Shown: in pieces, positions 41,539 through 50,977 of the stretch
How the letters are laid out: every line of letters begins with the position of its first letter
Position numbering within the stretch: position 1 is the stretch's first letter
Assembly (NCBI GenBank): GCA_947495695.1
Contig: CANLZP010000001.1
Coordinates: 765,069 to 829,068 of the forward strand
Direction: 5' to 3'
Source of the DNA: an uncultured Erythrobacter sp.
GTDB lineage: Bacteria; Pseudomonadota; Alphaproteobacteria; Sphingomonadales; Sphingomonadaceae
Length of the DNA: 64,000 nucleotides
The notes under the pieces: model-generated
What the model was told of the DNA's origin: nothing
Seen by the model: only the letters and a program-made list of their open reading frames with translations
Databases searched by the model: none
Translations under genes and position numbers: made by a program

Positions 41539-42513
41539 TTAGGCAAGTTGCGGCATTTGCTGGCTGGCGCAGTGAAACCCACCGCCTCCGGCCAGGACAG
41601 CGTCAGCGGGCAGGCCGATTGTCGCACGATCGGGGAATAACTCGGCGATGGCAGCAACCCCCGCCTCGTCTTGGTCCGAACCGAAAGTGGGAACGATCAC
41701 GGCATGGGTGGTGATCGCAAAATTGACATAGCTGGCCGGTTCGATCGCACCATCGCGCAAGATCAGCCCGGGCGAGGGAATGGTGACCACCTCGACCCCA
41801 AAGCTTTCGGCCCGATATCTTGCATCGGCATAGATCGCTTCATTGGGGTCATCATGGCTCGATGCCTCGGGAACGGCCAGTCGGTTCTCTCCGACAAAGC
41901 GCGCCAGATTGTCGACATGGCCATCGGTGTGATCATTGATCAAACCCTCGCCCAACCACAGCACGCGGTCAAAACCCAGATCGGCTGCCAGTGCGGCTTC
42001 AATATCGTCAGCGCTCATCGACGGGTTACGATTGGGGTTGAGCAAACATTGCTGGGTGGTGACAACCAAGCCGGTGCCGTCCCCATCAATGGCGCCGCCT
42101 TCCAGCACATAGTCTGCCGTTTCAACCGGCAGGTCTGCCGATTGGGCAAGGTCATCTCCGATCGTCTCGTCGCCCGCCATCAGGTATTTCTCGCCCCAGC
42201 CATTGAAGGCAGGGCGCAATGCAGCGCCATCGCTGCGAACCAGCGGTCCGGTGTCGCGCAGCCAGATATCGCCATAGATATGGCGCTCCAGCCGAACCTT
42301 TTCGCTGACCAATTGTGCCGCGCGTGCTGCATTGGCCTCGTCACGAACGACCAACCGCACTTCCTGCCCGCTATCGGCCACCGCATTGGCGAATGCCGCA
42401 ATCTGGCGCTGAGCTGCGTCTAGGAAACTGGGCCATTCCTGCTCGAGATGAGGGAAGCCGATCCACAGCCAGCTCTGCGGCGCCCATTCGGGCGGCATCA
42501 ATGCACCGGACAT
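41539..42513 (-). CDS. aguA: agmatine deiminase family protein
   Basis: MPPEWAPQSWLWIGFPH, DIWLRDTGPL, EGGAIDGDGTG, NDHTDGHVDNLARFV, GGGGFHCASQQMP. Confidence 0.92.
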   Translation of the reverse strand: MSGALMPPEWAPQSWLWIGFPHLEQEWPSFLDAAQRQIAAFANAVADSGQEVRLVVRDEANAARAAQLVSEKVRLERHIYGDIWLRDTGPLVRSDGAALRPAFNGWGEKYLMAGDETIGDDLAQSADLPVETADYVLEGGAIDGDGTGLVVTTQQCLLNPNRNPSMSADDIEAALAADLGFDRVLWLGEGLINDHTDGHVDNLARFVGENRLAVPEASSHDDPNEAIYADARYRAESFGVEVVTIPSPGLILRDGAIEPASYVNFAITTHAVIVPTFGSDQDEAGVAAIAELFPDRATIGLPADAVLAGGGGFHCASQQMPQLA

Positions 42514-42532
42514 AATGTGCTTCCCGACCGGT

Positions 42533-44239
42533 CTAGCAGCCGCTGTCGTTGGCGGCGCAGCTTTCATCGCGGGTGGCTTTGAACTCGTCACCATCTACCC
42601 AGTTTGGCCAGCTGGTGCTTTGACCCAGCATCTGGCCCAAGATTGATAACAAGCGCAAATTGCTCATCACCCCCGACCAGTCCCAATTCTCGTCAAATTC
42701 ATCTTTGGGACCGTGGTAGGCGTCCGCATAATAGGCCGCAGAAATAGCCGCACCCGCTTCACTACCTCCCTCCAGCAAATCTTCGCCATCGCGCAGATAG
42801 AACATCGGGACGCCTCGCTTGGCCAAGGCAAAATGGTCGGAACGGTAATAGAATCCGGCCTCGGGCGTTGGGTCCGGCGTGGCAGTCTTGCCGGTCTTGG
42901 CTAGGGCTTTCTGCAGGAAAAGATCGAGCTGCGATTTGCCGCCGCCAACAACCGTCACATCGCGCGCTTCGGGCATCACCTTGAAGGCATCCATGTTAAT
43001 TCCACCTGCCGTTTGAGCCAGCGGGAAAACCGGATTGGCAGCGTAATAATCTGCGCCCAGCAGGCCTTGTTCTTCGGCGGTCACCGCCAGATAAACCATC
43101 GACCTGCGTGTTGGGCCTGCCTTGGCTTGAGCCTCGGCCAACGCCACCAGTGCGGCAGTGCCGGTCGCATTGTCGATCGCGCCATTGCAGATATCATCGC
43201 CATCGGGCGCAGCGGGGCAACGGCCCAGATGGTCCCAATGCGCGGTGTGGATGACATATTCATCGGGGGCCTCAGTCCCTGGCAACATGCCGATGACATT
43301 TTGCGAGGTATAGGTGCGCACATCGTTGCGGAAACTGGTCGAGGCGGTCAGTCCCAGCGGCACCGCGACAAAACCTCGCTCCCGCGCCGCCTCGCTCAAA
43401 GCGTCCAGATCCTGTCCAGCGGCGGCCAGCACTTCGCGCGCGCTTTCTTTCTGTAGCCAACCGTTCATCTGCGTCATCGCAGGCGGGTTTTCACCGCGCT
43501 GGGCATAGGCCTGCGGGCCAGACCACGAACTCGACACAACATTCCAACCATATGAAGCGGGCGCAGTATCGTGCACGATGATCGCGCCAGCGGCACCTTG
43601 GCGCGCGGCCTCTTCGTATTTGTACGTCCAGCGACCATAAAAGGTCATGGCTTTTCCGTTGAACGGACCTTCTAACCCGACTGTTTCATAGTCGGGATCA
43701 TTGACCAGAATGAGGGCAGTTTTGCCCGTCATGTCCAGCCCTTCATAATCGTTCCAGCCGCGCTCTGGCGCGTTGATGCCATAGCCGACAAACACCAGCT
43801 CGCTATCCTCGAGGCGGGTCTGCACCTGTTCCTGATAGGTAATGCCCACCCAATCATCGAAGTAATAATAGGACAGATCGACATTCTCGCCAGCGAAGCT
43901 TAGCGGCGCGAAATCCTTACCAGTGATTTCCACCAGAGGAACTTCCTGAACCCATGAGCCATTGTTGCCCGGCTCAAGACCTGCAGCGGCAAAGCGCTCC
44001 TTTAAAAAGGCGACCGTTTTCTCCTCGCCAATGGTGCCAGGCATCCGTCCCTCGAACTCATCCGAAGACAAAATGCGGGTCACGTCTTTCAAGGTTGCTT
44101 CGGACAATTCACCGGCTTCCACCTCGGGCATGTCAAGCTGCTGCCCTGCATCACTCGCCATATCGCATCCAGATAGCGCCAACATTGATGCAGCCAGTGT
44201 GATAGCCAATGTGCTGATGGGAATATTGTGTTTGAACAT
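42533..44239 (-). CDS. M28 family metallopeptidase (lipoprotein)
   Basis: LALSGC lipobox; VIHTAHWDHLG, GAIDNATGTAALVALAEA, VTAEEQGLLGADYY. Confidence 0.92.
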   Translation of the reverse strand: MFKHNIPISTLAITLAASMLALSGCDMASDAGQQLDMPEVEAGELSEATLKDVTRILSSDEFEGRMPGTIGEEKTVAFLKERFAAAGLEPGNNGSWVQEVPLVEITGKDFAPLSFAGENVDLSYYYFDDWVGITYQEQVQTRLEDSELVFVGYGINAPERGWNDYEGLDMTGKTALILVNDPDYETVGLEGPFNGKAMTFYGRWTYKYEEAARQGAAGAIIVHDTAPASYGWNVVSSSWSGPQAYAQRGENPPAMTQMNGWLQKESAREVLAAAGQDLDALSEAARERGFVAVPLGLTASTSFRNDVRTYTSQNVIGMLPGTEAPDEYVIHTAHWDHLGRCPAAPDGDDICNGAIDNATGTAALVALAEAQAKAGPTRRSMVYLAVTAEEQGLLGADYYAANPVFPLAQTAGGINMDAFKVMPEARDVTVVGGGKSQLDLFLQKALAKTGKTATPDPTPEAGFYYRSDHFALAKRGVPMFYLRDGEDLLEGGSEAGAAISAAYYADAYHGPKDEFDENWDWSGVMSNLRLLSILGQMLGQSTSWPNWVDGDEFKATRDESCAANDSGC

Positions 44240-44320
44240 GGAAATGCCGATCCTCTTGCCCTTCATTTATGGCCCCTTCCATTGCAGAGCTGTTCGCCAT
44301 GGGCAAGCCGAGCGCTGTTA

Positions 44321-44382
44321 GCGGGCACTTTGCCCGCATGTGCGCTCAGTGCTTGCTCTGCATGCTTGTGCTGAGTGCGCAC
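44321..44382 (+). repeat. tandem inverted repeats (hairpins) immediately upstream of glnE
   Basis: GCGGGCA-CTT-TGCCCGC (44321-44337) and GTGCGCTCAGTGC...GTGCTGA-GT-GCGCAC (44340-44382). Confidence 0.6.
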
Positions 44383-44401
44383 TGAGGGCAGGAAGGCGCC
44401 G

Positions 44402-47110
44402 ATGGAGCATGATTGGACAAATGCACTGGCCCGCGCAAATGCGCATGCCCCGTTTCTGGCGCAGGCTTTGCGCCGTCTGCCCGAGCTGCAGCAATTGTTG
44501 GAAGCGGACGCGGGCGACGATGCGCTGGCTTTGGCCAAGCGTGCCGGCGAAGGGGCGGAAACCGTCTCCATTGCTTTGCGACGCGAGAAGCTGGCGCTGG
44601 CCACGGCCCTGGCCATAGGCGATCTGGCAGGAGCGTTTCCGCTGGCTCAGGTCATGGGCGAATTGTCCGAATTTGCCGACCGCGCGCTGACCCAGGCGAT
44701 CAATGCCGCGATTACCCGCAGAGTGCCGGACGCTAATCCGCAAGGCATGTTCGGCCTCGCCTTGGGCAAGCATGGTGCGGGCGAGCTGAACTACAGCTCG
44801 GATATCGATCCCATCTTGCTGTATGATCCGGAAACCCTGCCGCGCCGGGCGCGCGATGAGCCGGGCGAGGCGGCGCAAAGATATGCCCGCGATGTGGTCA
44901 GCACTATGAGCGACAACACACCAGAGGGTTATGTCTTCCGGATCGATTTGCGTTTGCGCCCAGCAGCAGAAGTCAGCCCTTTGGCAATTTCCTGCAACGC
45001 CGCGCTGAGCCATTATGAAAGCTCTGCCCTCGCTTGGGAACGCGCTGCCTTCATCCGCGCGCGCGCTGCATCTGGTGACATCGCAGCAGCAGAGGAATTT
45101 CTGGCGGCGATTGGCACATTCGTGTGGCGCAGCAGTTTGGATTATGGCGCGGTAGAGGAAATCCGCAGCCTGACAAAGCGCATTCGGGCCAATTATGATG
45201 GGCCGCCAATACCCGGGCCGGGCTTTGATATAAAGCATGGCCGCGGCGGCATCCGCGAAATCGAATTCTTCGCGCAAACCCATCAGTTGATCCATGGCGG
45301 GCGCGACCATTCCTTGCGTCTGCGCGGCACGCGGGCGGCCTTGGACGCTTTGGCCGCGTCGGGGCGGATTGCGGCTGAAGAAGCCGCCTCTCTGGGCAAT
45401 GCCTATGACCGCTTACGCTGTATCGAGCACCGCTTGCAGATGGTAAATGACCGGCAGACCCATGCATTGCCATCGGGCGACAAGCTGGACGGTGTCGCGC
45501 GGCTGGATGGCCTAGATGATGGCGCGGCTCTTCTGGCCGAACTGATCGATATCACCAATGGTGTTGCGGCCTCATATGACACTTTGATTGGCGAAGATGA
45601 AGTTTCGGCTTTGACGGAAGACAAGCCTACCCCGCTCAAGCAGCAATTAGACGATTTGGGCTTCGCTGATCCTGGCCAATTGGCCCAGCGCATCGAAGGC
45701 TGGCGCGATGGCCGCTATCGCTCGCTACGCAGTCCCGCCGCGCTCACAGCGTTTGACGCGATGCTGCCGATGCTGATCGAAGCTTTGGCCGAAGCAGACG
45801 AGCCTGAGCGTGCCTTACTAAGATGGGAAAGCGTGCTGACCAATGCCTCCTCGGCGATCAATTTATTCCGCTTGCTGGAGGCTCGCCCGGCACTGCTGGA
45901 TCAATTGTTCGCGGTGCTCACGCTTGCACCTACGCTGGCAGATGAATTGGGCCGTCGGCCCGTTTTGCTCGATACGTTGATCGATCGCACGGCTTTGGAT
46001 CTTTCCGGAACTGTCGAACAGCTGGCCATGCGAATGCGGGCTGGCGTGGTCGAGGGGGACTACGAAGCTCTGCTGGACCGGATCAGAATGGTGACCGGAG
46101 AGGAACGCTTCGCGCTGGGCGTGCAATTGATCGAGGCGCTGCATGATCCGCTGGAGATTGCCGAGGCGCTTTCGCGCACCGCAGAGGCAGCTTTGCTGGT
46201 CGCTCACCAGGCCACTTGTGCAGAATTTGCCCGCAATCATGGCCATGTCCAATCGGCGGGCGCGCAAAGCGAATTGGTGGTGCTGGGCCTCGGTCGGTTT
46301 GGCGGAGGGGCGCTGACCCATGCCTCTGATCTGGACATCATCTATTTGTTCACCGGGCAGTCGGGCGACGAATCCGATGGTGCCCGGCCTTTGGGCGCGA
46401 CACATTATTTCAATCGCTTGGCCCAGCGCATCAGCGGCGCATTGTCGGTCCCCACGGCGCAAGGCGCTTTGTACGAAGTGGACACGCGATTGCGCCCGCA
46501 AGGCACACAAGGACCGTTGGCTGTTACCTGCGAATCCTTCGCCAAATATCAGCGGGAAAGCGCGTGGACCTGGGAGCATATGGCTCTGACCCGCGCGCGC
46601 GTTCTGGTCGGTTCGGATGCGGTGAAGGCAGAGTTGGCGCAGGTGATCGACGATGTTCTGCATCAGCCGCGCGATCTGGAAAATCTGCGCGAAGCGGTGC
46701 TGACCATGCGCCACGATATGGCCAATCATAAGCCTTCAAAAGGGCCGCTGGATGCCAAATTGTTGCGCGGTGGATTGGTCGATCTGGAATTTCTGGTGCA
46801 CTATCTGCAGCTGCGTGAACGAACCGCTTTCTCGCCAGATCTCAGCAGCGCTATCGCGCAATTGTGCGAGGCGGGTTTGCTCGATCATGAAGTGATTGGC
46901 GTGCATCAGCTGATGACCCGGCTGTTGGTCTCAACCCGATTGCTTGCGCCTGATTTGCAGGCTCCGCCCGCTGCCTCTGCCCGGGCCTTGGCGCGGGCCT
47001 GTCAGCAAGAAAGCCTCGATGGCCTCTTGCATGCGCTGACCAAGGCACGACATGGGATCGCAACCGCCTGGCATAAGGCATTTGATAGTGAATTGGAGAT
47101 CGAGACATGA
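44402..47110 (+). CDS. glnE: bifunctional glutamine synthetase adenylyltransferase/deadenylylase
   Basis: Two nucleotidyltransferase motifs: GLALGKHGAGELNYSSDIDPILLYD and VVLGLGRFGGGALTHASDLDIIYLF. Confidence 0.95.
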   Translation: MEHDWTNALARANAHAPFLAQALRRLPELQQLLEADAGDDALALAKRAGEGAETVSIALRREKLALATALAIGDLAGAFPLAQVMGELSEFADRALTQAINAAITRRVPDANPQGMFGLALGKHGAGELNYSSDIDPILLYDPETLPRRARDEPGEAAQRYARDVVSTMSDNTPEGYVFRIDLRLRPAAEVSPLAISCNAALSHYESSALAWERAAFIRARAASGDIAAAEEFLAAIGTFVWRSSLDYGAVEEIRSLTKRIRANYDGPPIPGPGFDIKHGRGGIREIEFFAQTHQLIHGGRDHSLRLRGTRAALDALAASGRIAAEEAASLGNAYDRLRCIEHRLQMVNDRQTHALPSGDKLDGVARLDGLDDGAALLAELIDITNGVAASYDTLIGEDEVSALTEDKPTPLKQQLDDLGFADPGQLAQRIEGWRDGRYRSLRSPAALTAFDAMLPMLIEALAEADEPERALLRWESVLTNASSAINLFRLLEARPALLDQLFAVLTLAPTLADELGRRPVLLDTLIDRTALDLSGTVEQLAMRMRAGVVEGDYEALLDRIRMVTGEERFALGVQLIEALHDPLEIAEALSRTAEAALLVAHQATCAEFARNHGHVQSAGAQSELVVLGLGRFGGGALTHASDLDIIYLFTGQSGDESDGARPLGATHYFNRLAQRISGALSVPTAQGALYEVDTRLRPQGTQGPLAVTCESFAKYQRESAWTWEHMALTRARVLVGSDAVKAELAQVIDDVLHQPRDLENLREAVLTMRHDMANHKPSKGPLDAKLLRGGLVDLEFLVHYLQLRERTAFSPDLSSAIAQLCEAGLLDHEVIGVHQLMTRLLVSTRLLAPDLQAPPAASARALARACQQESLDGLLHALTKARHGIATAWHKAFDSELEIET

Positions 47111-47580
47111 GCGATTTTACCCAAGCTGGCGAGAAAATGCCCGATGTTGTGATGGAAACCCCCGAAGGTGGTACCGTCAAAGCGTCGGATTATGCCGGCC
47201 AAAAGCTGGTGGTGTTCTTCTATCCCAAGGACAACACGCCCGGCTGCACGACCGAAGCCAAGGACTTCACCGCCCTAAAGGGTGAGTTTGACAAGGCGGG
47301 CGTTGCTTTGTTGGGGGTGAGCAAGGATTCGGCGAAGAAGCACCAGAACTTTATCGCCAAGCACGATCTGAAGACGCCTTTGGCGACCGATGCGCAGGAG
47401 GACGGATTGTCCGATGCGCTGGGCATTTGGACCGAGAAAAAGATGTATGGCAAAACCTATCTGGGTATGGTTCGCTCCACCTATTTGGTCGATGCCAAGG
47501 GCGTGATTGCGCAAGTCTGGAACAAGGTGAAGGTCAAGGGCCACGCAGAAGAAGTGCTGGCCGCGGCTAAGGCGCTCTAA
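47107..47580 (+). CDS. bcp: thioredoxin-dependent peroxiredoxin (Bcp)
   Basis: VVFFYPKDNTPGCTTEAKDFTALK; overlaps glnE stop by 4 bp. Confidence 0.93.
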   Translation: MSDFTQAGEKMPDVVMETPEGGTVKASDYAGQKLVVFFYPKDNTPGCTTEAKDFTALKGEFDKAGVALLGVSKDSAKKHQNFIAKHDLKTPLATDAQEDGLSDALGIWTEKKMYGKTYLGMVRSTYLVDAKGVIAQVWNKVKVKGHAEEVLAAAKAL

Positions 47581-47613
47581 GGCCGTCTTCAGCAAGTCCA
47601 GGCCGCATATTCC

Positions 47614-48405
47614 ATGACCAGTATCGCCTCAGCCATCCGAACTGCATTGTTGACGGGGGATCCGCGCGCCAAAGTGATGGCGGCGCGCGATGTGGCGCGC
47701 CAATGGCGGCTGGGCCGATTGGACTGGCAGTTTGACGTGGCCATGCCCGATGCACCTGCTGCACCCGACAAGCCCGAACTGTTGGCGCCCAATAAAATGC
47801 CCAAGCGTTCCAAGGGCAGCTCTGCCCGTGGCAGGATCGCGCTGTGGCATGCCTTGGCGCATATCGAATTTGTCGCGATTGATCTGGCGTTGGATATGGC
47901 CGGACGGTTTGGCGAAGAGCGCGGCCGAGCCTTTGTGTCTGATTTTCTGGCTGTCGCCGCTGACGAGGCAATGCATTTTGCACTGCTGGCCCGCAAGCTT
48001 GAATCGATGGGCAGTTTTTATGGCGATCTGCCAGCGCATGGCGGGCTGTGGCAGGCCGCCGATGAAACCAGCCATGATGTGATGGCTCGTTTGGCGATTG
48101 TGCCCATGGTGCTGGAGGCGCGCGGCCTTGACGTCACGCCGTCAACTTTGGCGCGGGTCGAGGCACAGGGCGACCATAATGGCGCCAAGATTCTCAAACG
48201 AATCCTTGACGACGAAATCCGCCATGTCGCGATTGGGACAAGGCATTTTGTCAAAATTGCCGAGGGAAACGGCGAATCTCCGCAAAAAACGTGGCAAAAT
48301 CTGGTGGAAACCCACTTTAGAGGCGCATTGAAGCCACCATTCAACGACTCGGCGCGCGATGCAGCCGGTCTATCGCGGGACTTCTACGCCGGTATTGCTT
48401 TGTAA
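47614..48405 (+). CDS. ferritin-like domain (DUF455) protein
   Basis: HALAHIEFVAIDLALDMAGRF, DEAMHFALLARKLESMG, LDDEIRHVAIGTRHF. Confidence 0.87.
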   Translation: MTSIASAIRTALLTGDPRAKVMAARDVARQWRLGRLDWQFDVAMPDAPAAPDKPELLAPNKMPKRSKGSSARGRIALWHALAHIEFVAIDLALDMAGRFGEERGRAFVSDFLAVAADEAMHFALLARKLESMGSFYGDLPAHGGLWQAADETSHDVMARLAIVPMVLEARGLDVTPSTLARVEAQGDHNGAKILKRILDDEIRHVAIGTRHFVKIAEGNGESPQKTWQNLVETHFRGALKPPFNDSARDAAGLSRDFYAGIAL

Positions 48406-48543
48406 AGAATTCGGCCCTTATCTCACCAAACAACGAAACGCGGATTGGTTCCGTAGTTTTGGACAAGGGCCAAAAAAGTTTGCCAATCGGCAAATCAAAC
48501 GGCCCTCAAATTGGCGCATAGGCGCTGTGATAAGGACGGGTCG

Positions 48544-49242
48544 TTGATCGTATCATCAGGCATTTTTAAGCTGGCAAAAGGCTTGGCTGTGGCCGTTTTG
48601 GGCCTGGCCAGCATCGCTGCCAGTCCGGCACTTGCCAACAGCTCGGCAGCGGCGGTCGACATTACCGAGCCTGTGCGTCAGGCACAGTCCGACAATTTGA
48701 CGTCAGGTGACGCCCGGTTCCGCCAATTGTTCGTCAGCTGGGAATCGCTGGACAAGGGCCCTGCCGACGTCGTTTCTGTTCGCCCGACCATTTCTATTCC
48801 TTCGCAAATGCCCCTGCGCGGCGCGCGTTTGACCAGCGATTATGGCATGCGCACGCATCCGGTTCTGGGCAGTCGTCGCAAACATAATGGCATTGATCTG
48901 GCGGCTCCAACGGGAACACCTGTTTACGCCACGGCCGACGGAATCGTTGGCAAAGCACAATGGTTCTCAAGCTACGGTCTGTATATTCGGGTCGATCACG
49001 GCGCGGATCTGGAAACCCGTTATGCGCATCTGTCGCGTTTGGCAGTTGCTGCGGGAGAGCGCGTGAAAAAGGGCGACATCATCGGTTATGTCGGGTCGAC
49101 CGGCCGTTCAACCGGGCCGCATTTGCATTACGAAGTGCGGATCGACGGTGTGGCGGTCAATCCGGTCCCCTATATGATCGAAACAAAAGCCCAGCAGGAA
49201 TTTGCTCTTGTCACTGGTAAGGGTGGCAAGGGCGGCGAGTAA
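48544..49242 (+). CDS. M23 family metallopeptidase
   Basis: TSDYGMRTHPVLGSRRKHNGIDLAAPTGTPVYATADG...GSTGRSTGPHLHYEVR; TTG start uncertain. Confidence 0.92.
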   Translation: MIVSSGIFKLAKGLAVAVLGLASIAASPALANSSAAAVDITEPVRQAQSDNLTSGDARFRQLFVSWESLDKGPADVVSVRPTISIPSQMPLRGARLTSDYGMRTHPVLGSRRKHNGIDLAAPTGTPVYATADGIVGKAQWFSSYGLYIRVDHGADLETRYAHLSRLAVAAGERVKKGDIIGYVGSTGRSTGPHLHYEVRIDGVAVNPVPYMIETKAQQEFALVTGKGGKGGE

Positions 49243-49324
49243 CAGGCCGGTAAGGCAGCTGACTGCGCAAAAGAACACCGCTTGGAAGCGGGTATGGACG
49301 TTGGAGAGGATGTCCATTTTAATA

Positions 49325-49352
49325 GGCGGCGGGTCAAACCGTCGCCTTTTTT
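49325..49352 (+). terminator. intrinsic terminator after M23 peptidase
   Basis: GGCGGCGG-GTCAAA-CCGTCGCC-TTTTTT. Confidence 0.8.
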
Positions 49353-49444
49353 CTTGTCCATCCAATCAGACTGGTTAGGCTCTTTTCCAAAGCTGCCGGT
49401 GCCCGCTTGGGCCACGTGGCAGGATATGGAGAGAAGCCAGAACC

Positions 49445-50977
49445 ATGCATCCTATTCAACACGCCCAAACGCGCCCTGACCACCCAGCCATTATCATGGC
49501 CGGCAGCGGCCATACCGTAACCTATGGCGAGATGGACCAGGCGGCCAACCGGTTTGCGCAATTGCTGCGCGCGCGCGGATTTGCTCCCGACGATGCCTTT
49601 GCGGTTTTGCTGGAAAATACGCATCACTATTTCACCCTGGTGTGGGGGTCGCAGCGCGCCGGAACGCTGCTTGTACCGATTTCAACCCGGCTGACCGCGC
49701 CAGAGATTGCCTATATTCTCAAGGATAGTGAGGCCAAGCTGCTAGTCACATCGCGATTGTTTGATGGAGTCATGCCCGACATTCGTGCTGAGCTCCCCGA
49801 GCTCGATATTCTAACCATTGGCGCAGAGGACGACGAAGATTTCGAGGCGGCTCTGGCCCGCCACAGCGCCGATCCGATACCCGATCAGCGCGCCGGCCTA
49901 ACCATGCTCTACAGCTCGGGCACGACCGGCAGGCCCAAGGGCATTCGCCCCGCACCACCGGCCGATCCTGATCCCACCGCCATGGTTCCCTTTGTGGCTC
50001 TGGCCACCATGGGGGCGGGCATGCCAGCGGATGGATCGATGGTCTATCTGTCGCCTGCGCCGCTCTATCACGCTGCTCCTCTGGCCTGGTGTTCGTCGGC
50101 GCAAAGGTTGGGCGGAACCATAGTCGTCGTCGAGAAATTCGATCCCGAAACCGCGCTTGCCGCGATTGAGAAATATCGTGTGACGGACAGCCAATGGGTC
50201 CCGACCCATTTTGTCCGCATGCTGAAGCTGGATCCGGCCGTGCGCACCAAATATGATCTGTCCAGCCACAAGCGGGCATTGCATGCCGCTGCGCCATGCC
50301 CGGTTCCCATCAAGCAGGAAATGATCGAATGGTGGGGCCCGATCGTCAATGAATATTACGCTGGTTCAGAAGGGATTGGCATGACTATGATCCATGCGCC
50401 CGACTGGCTGGAGCATCCCGGCAGTGTTGGCCGCCCGATCCATGGCACTCTGCATATTTGCGGACCTGACGGAGAAGAGGTTGCGCAAGGCGAGGATGGC
50501 CTGATCTATTTCGAGAATGACATCCTGCCGACTTATCACAATGATGCTGCAAAAACCCAAGAGGCCATGCACCCCAAAGGCTGGATGACTTTGGGCGATA
50601 TTGGCCACACTGATGCTGATGGCTTTTTGTATCTGACCGACCGCAAGAGTCACATGATCATTTCTGGCGGGGTTAACATCTACCCGCAAGAAATCGAAAA
50701 CCTGCTCGTCAGCCATGACAAGGTGATGGATGCCGCCGTGATTGGCGCGCCCGATCCCGATTTTGGCGAAAAAGTTGTGGCAGTGGTGCAGCCCATCGAT
50801 ATGGCCAGCGCCGGCGATGAATTGGAGCAGGAATTGCGGGACTATCTCGAACCGCAGCTTGCTCGGCTAAAGATGCCTCGACTGTTCGATTTCCGGCCAG
50901 AGCTTCCGCGTGAGGCCAATGGCAAGTTGTATAAGCGCGAATTGCGCGATGAGTTTGCTGCCAAGGCTGAAGGTTGA
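49445..50977 (+). CDS. acyl-CoA synthetase / AMP-dependent ligase
   Basis: LTMLYSSGTTGRPKGIR, YAGSEGIG, GWMTLGDIGHTDADGFLYLTDRKSHMIISGGVNIYPQEIE. Confidence 0.93.
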   Translation: MHPIQHAQTRPDHPAIIMAGSGHTVTYGEMDQAANRFAQLLRARGFAPDDAFAVLLENTHHYFTLVWGSQRAGTLLVPISTRLTAPEIAYILKDSEAKLLVTSRLFDGVMPDIRAELPELDILTIGAEDDEDFEAALARHSADPIPDQRAGLTMLYSSGTTGRPKGIRPAPPADPDPTAMVPFVALATMGAGMPADGSMVYLSPAPLYHAAPLAWCSSAQRLGGTIVVVEKFDPETALAAIEKYRVTDSQWVPTHFVRMLKLDPAVRTKYDLSSHKRALHAAAPCPVPIKQEMIEWWGPIVNEYYAGSEGIGMTMIHAPDWLEHPGSVGRPIHGTLHICGPDGEEVAQGEDGLIYFENDILPTYHNDAAKTQEAMHPKGWMTLGDIGHTDADGFLYLTDRKSHMIISGGVNIYPQEIENLLVSHDKVMDAAVIGAPDPDFGEKVVAVVQPIDMASAGDELEQELRDYLEPQLARLKMPRLFDFRPELPREANGKLYKRELRDEFAAKAEG

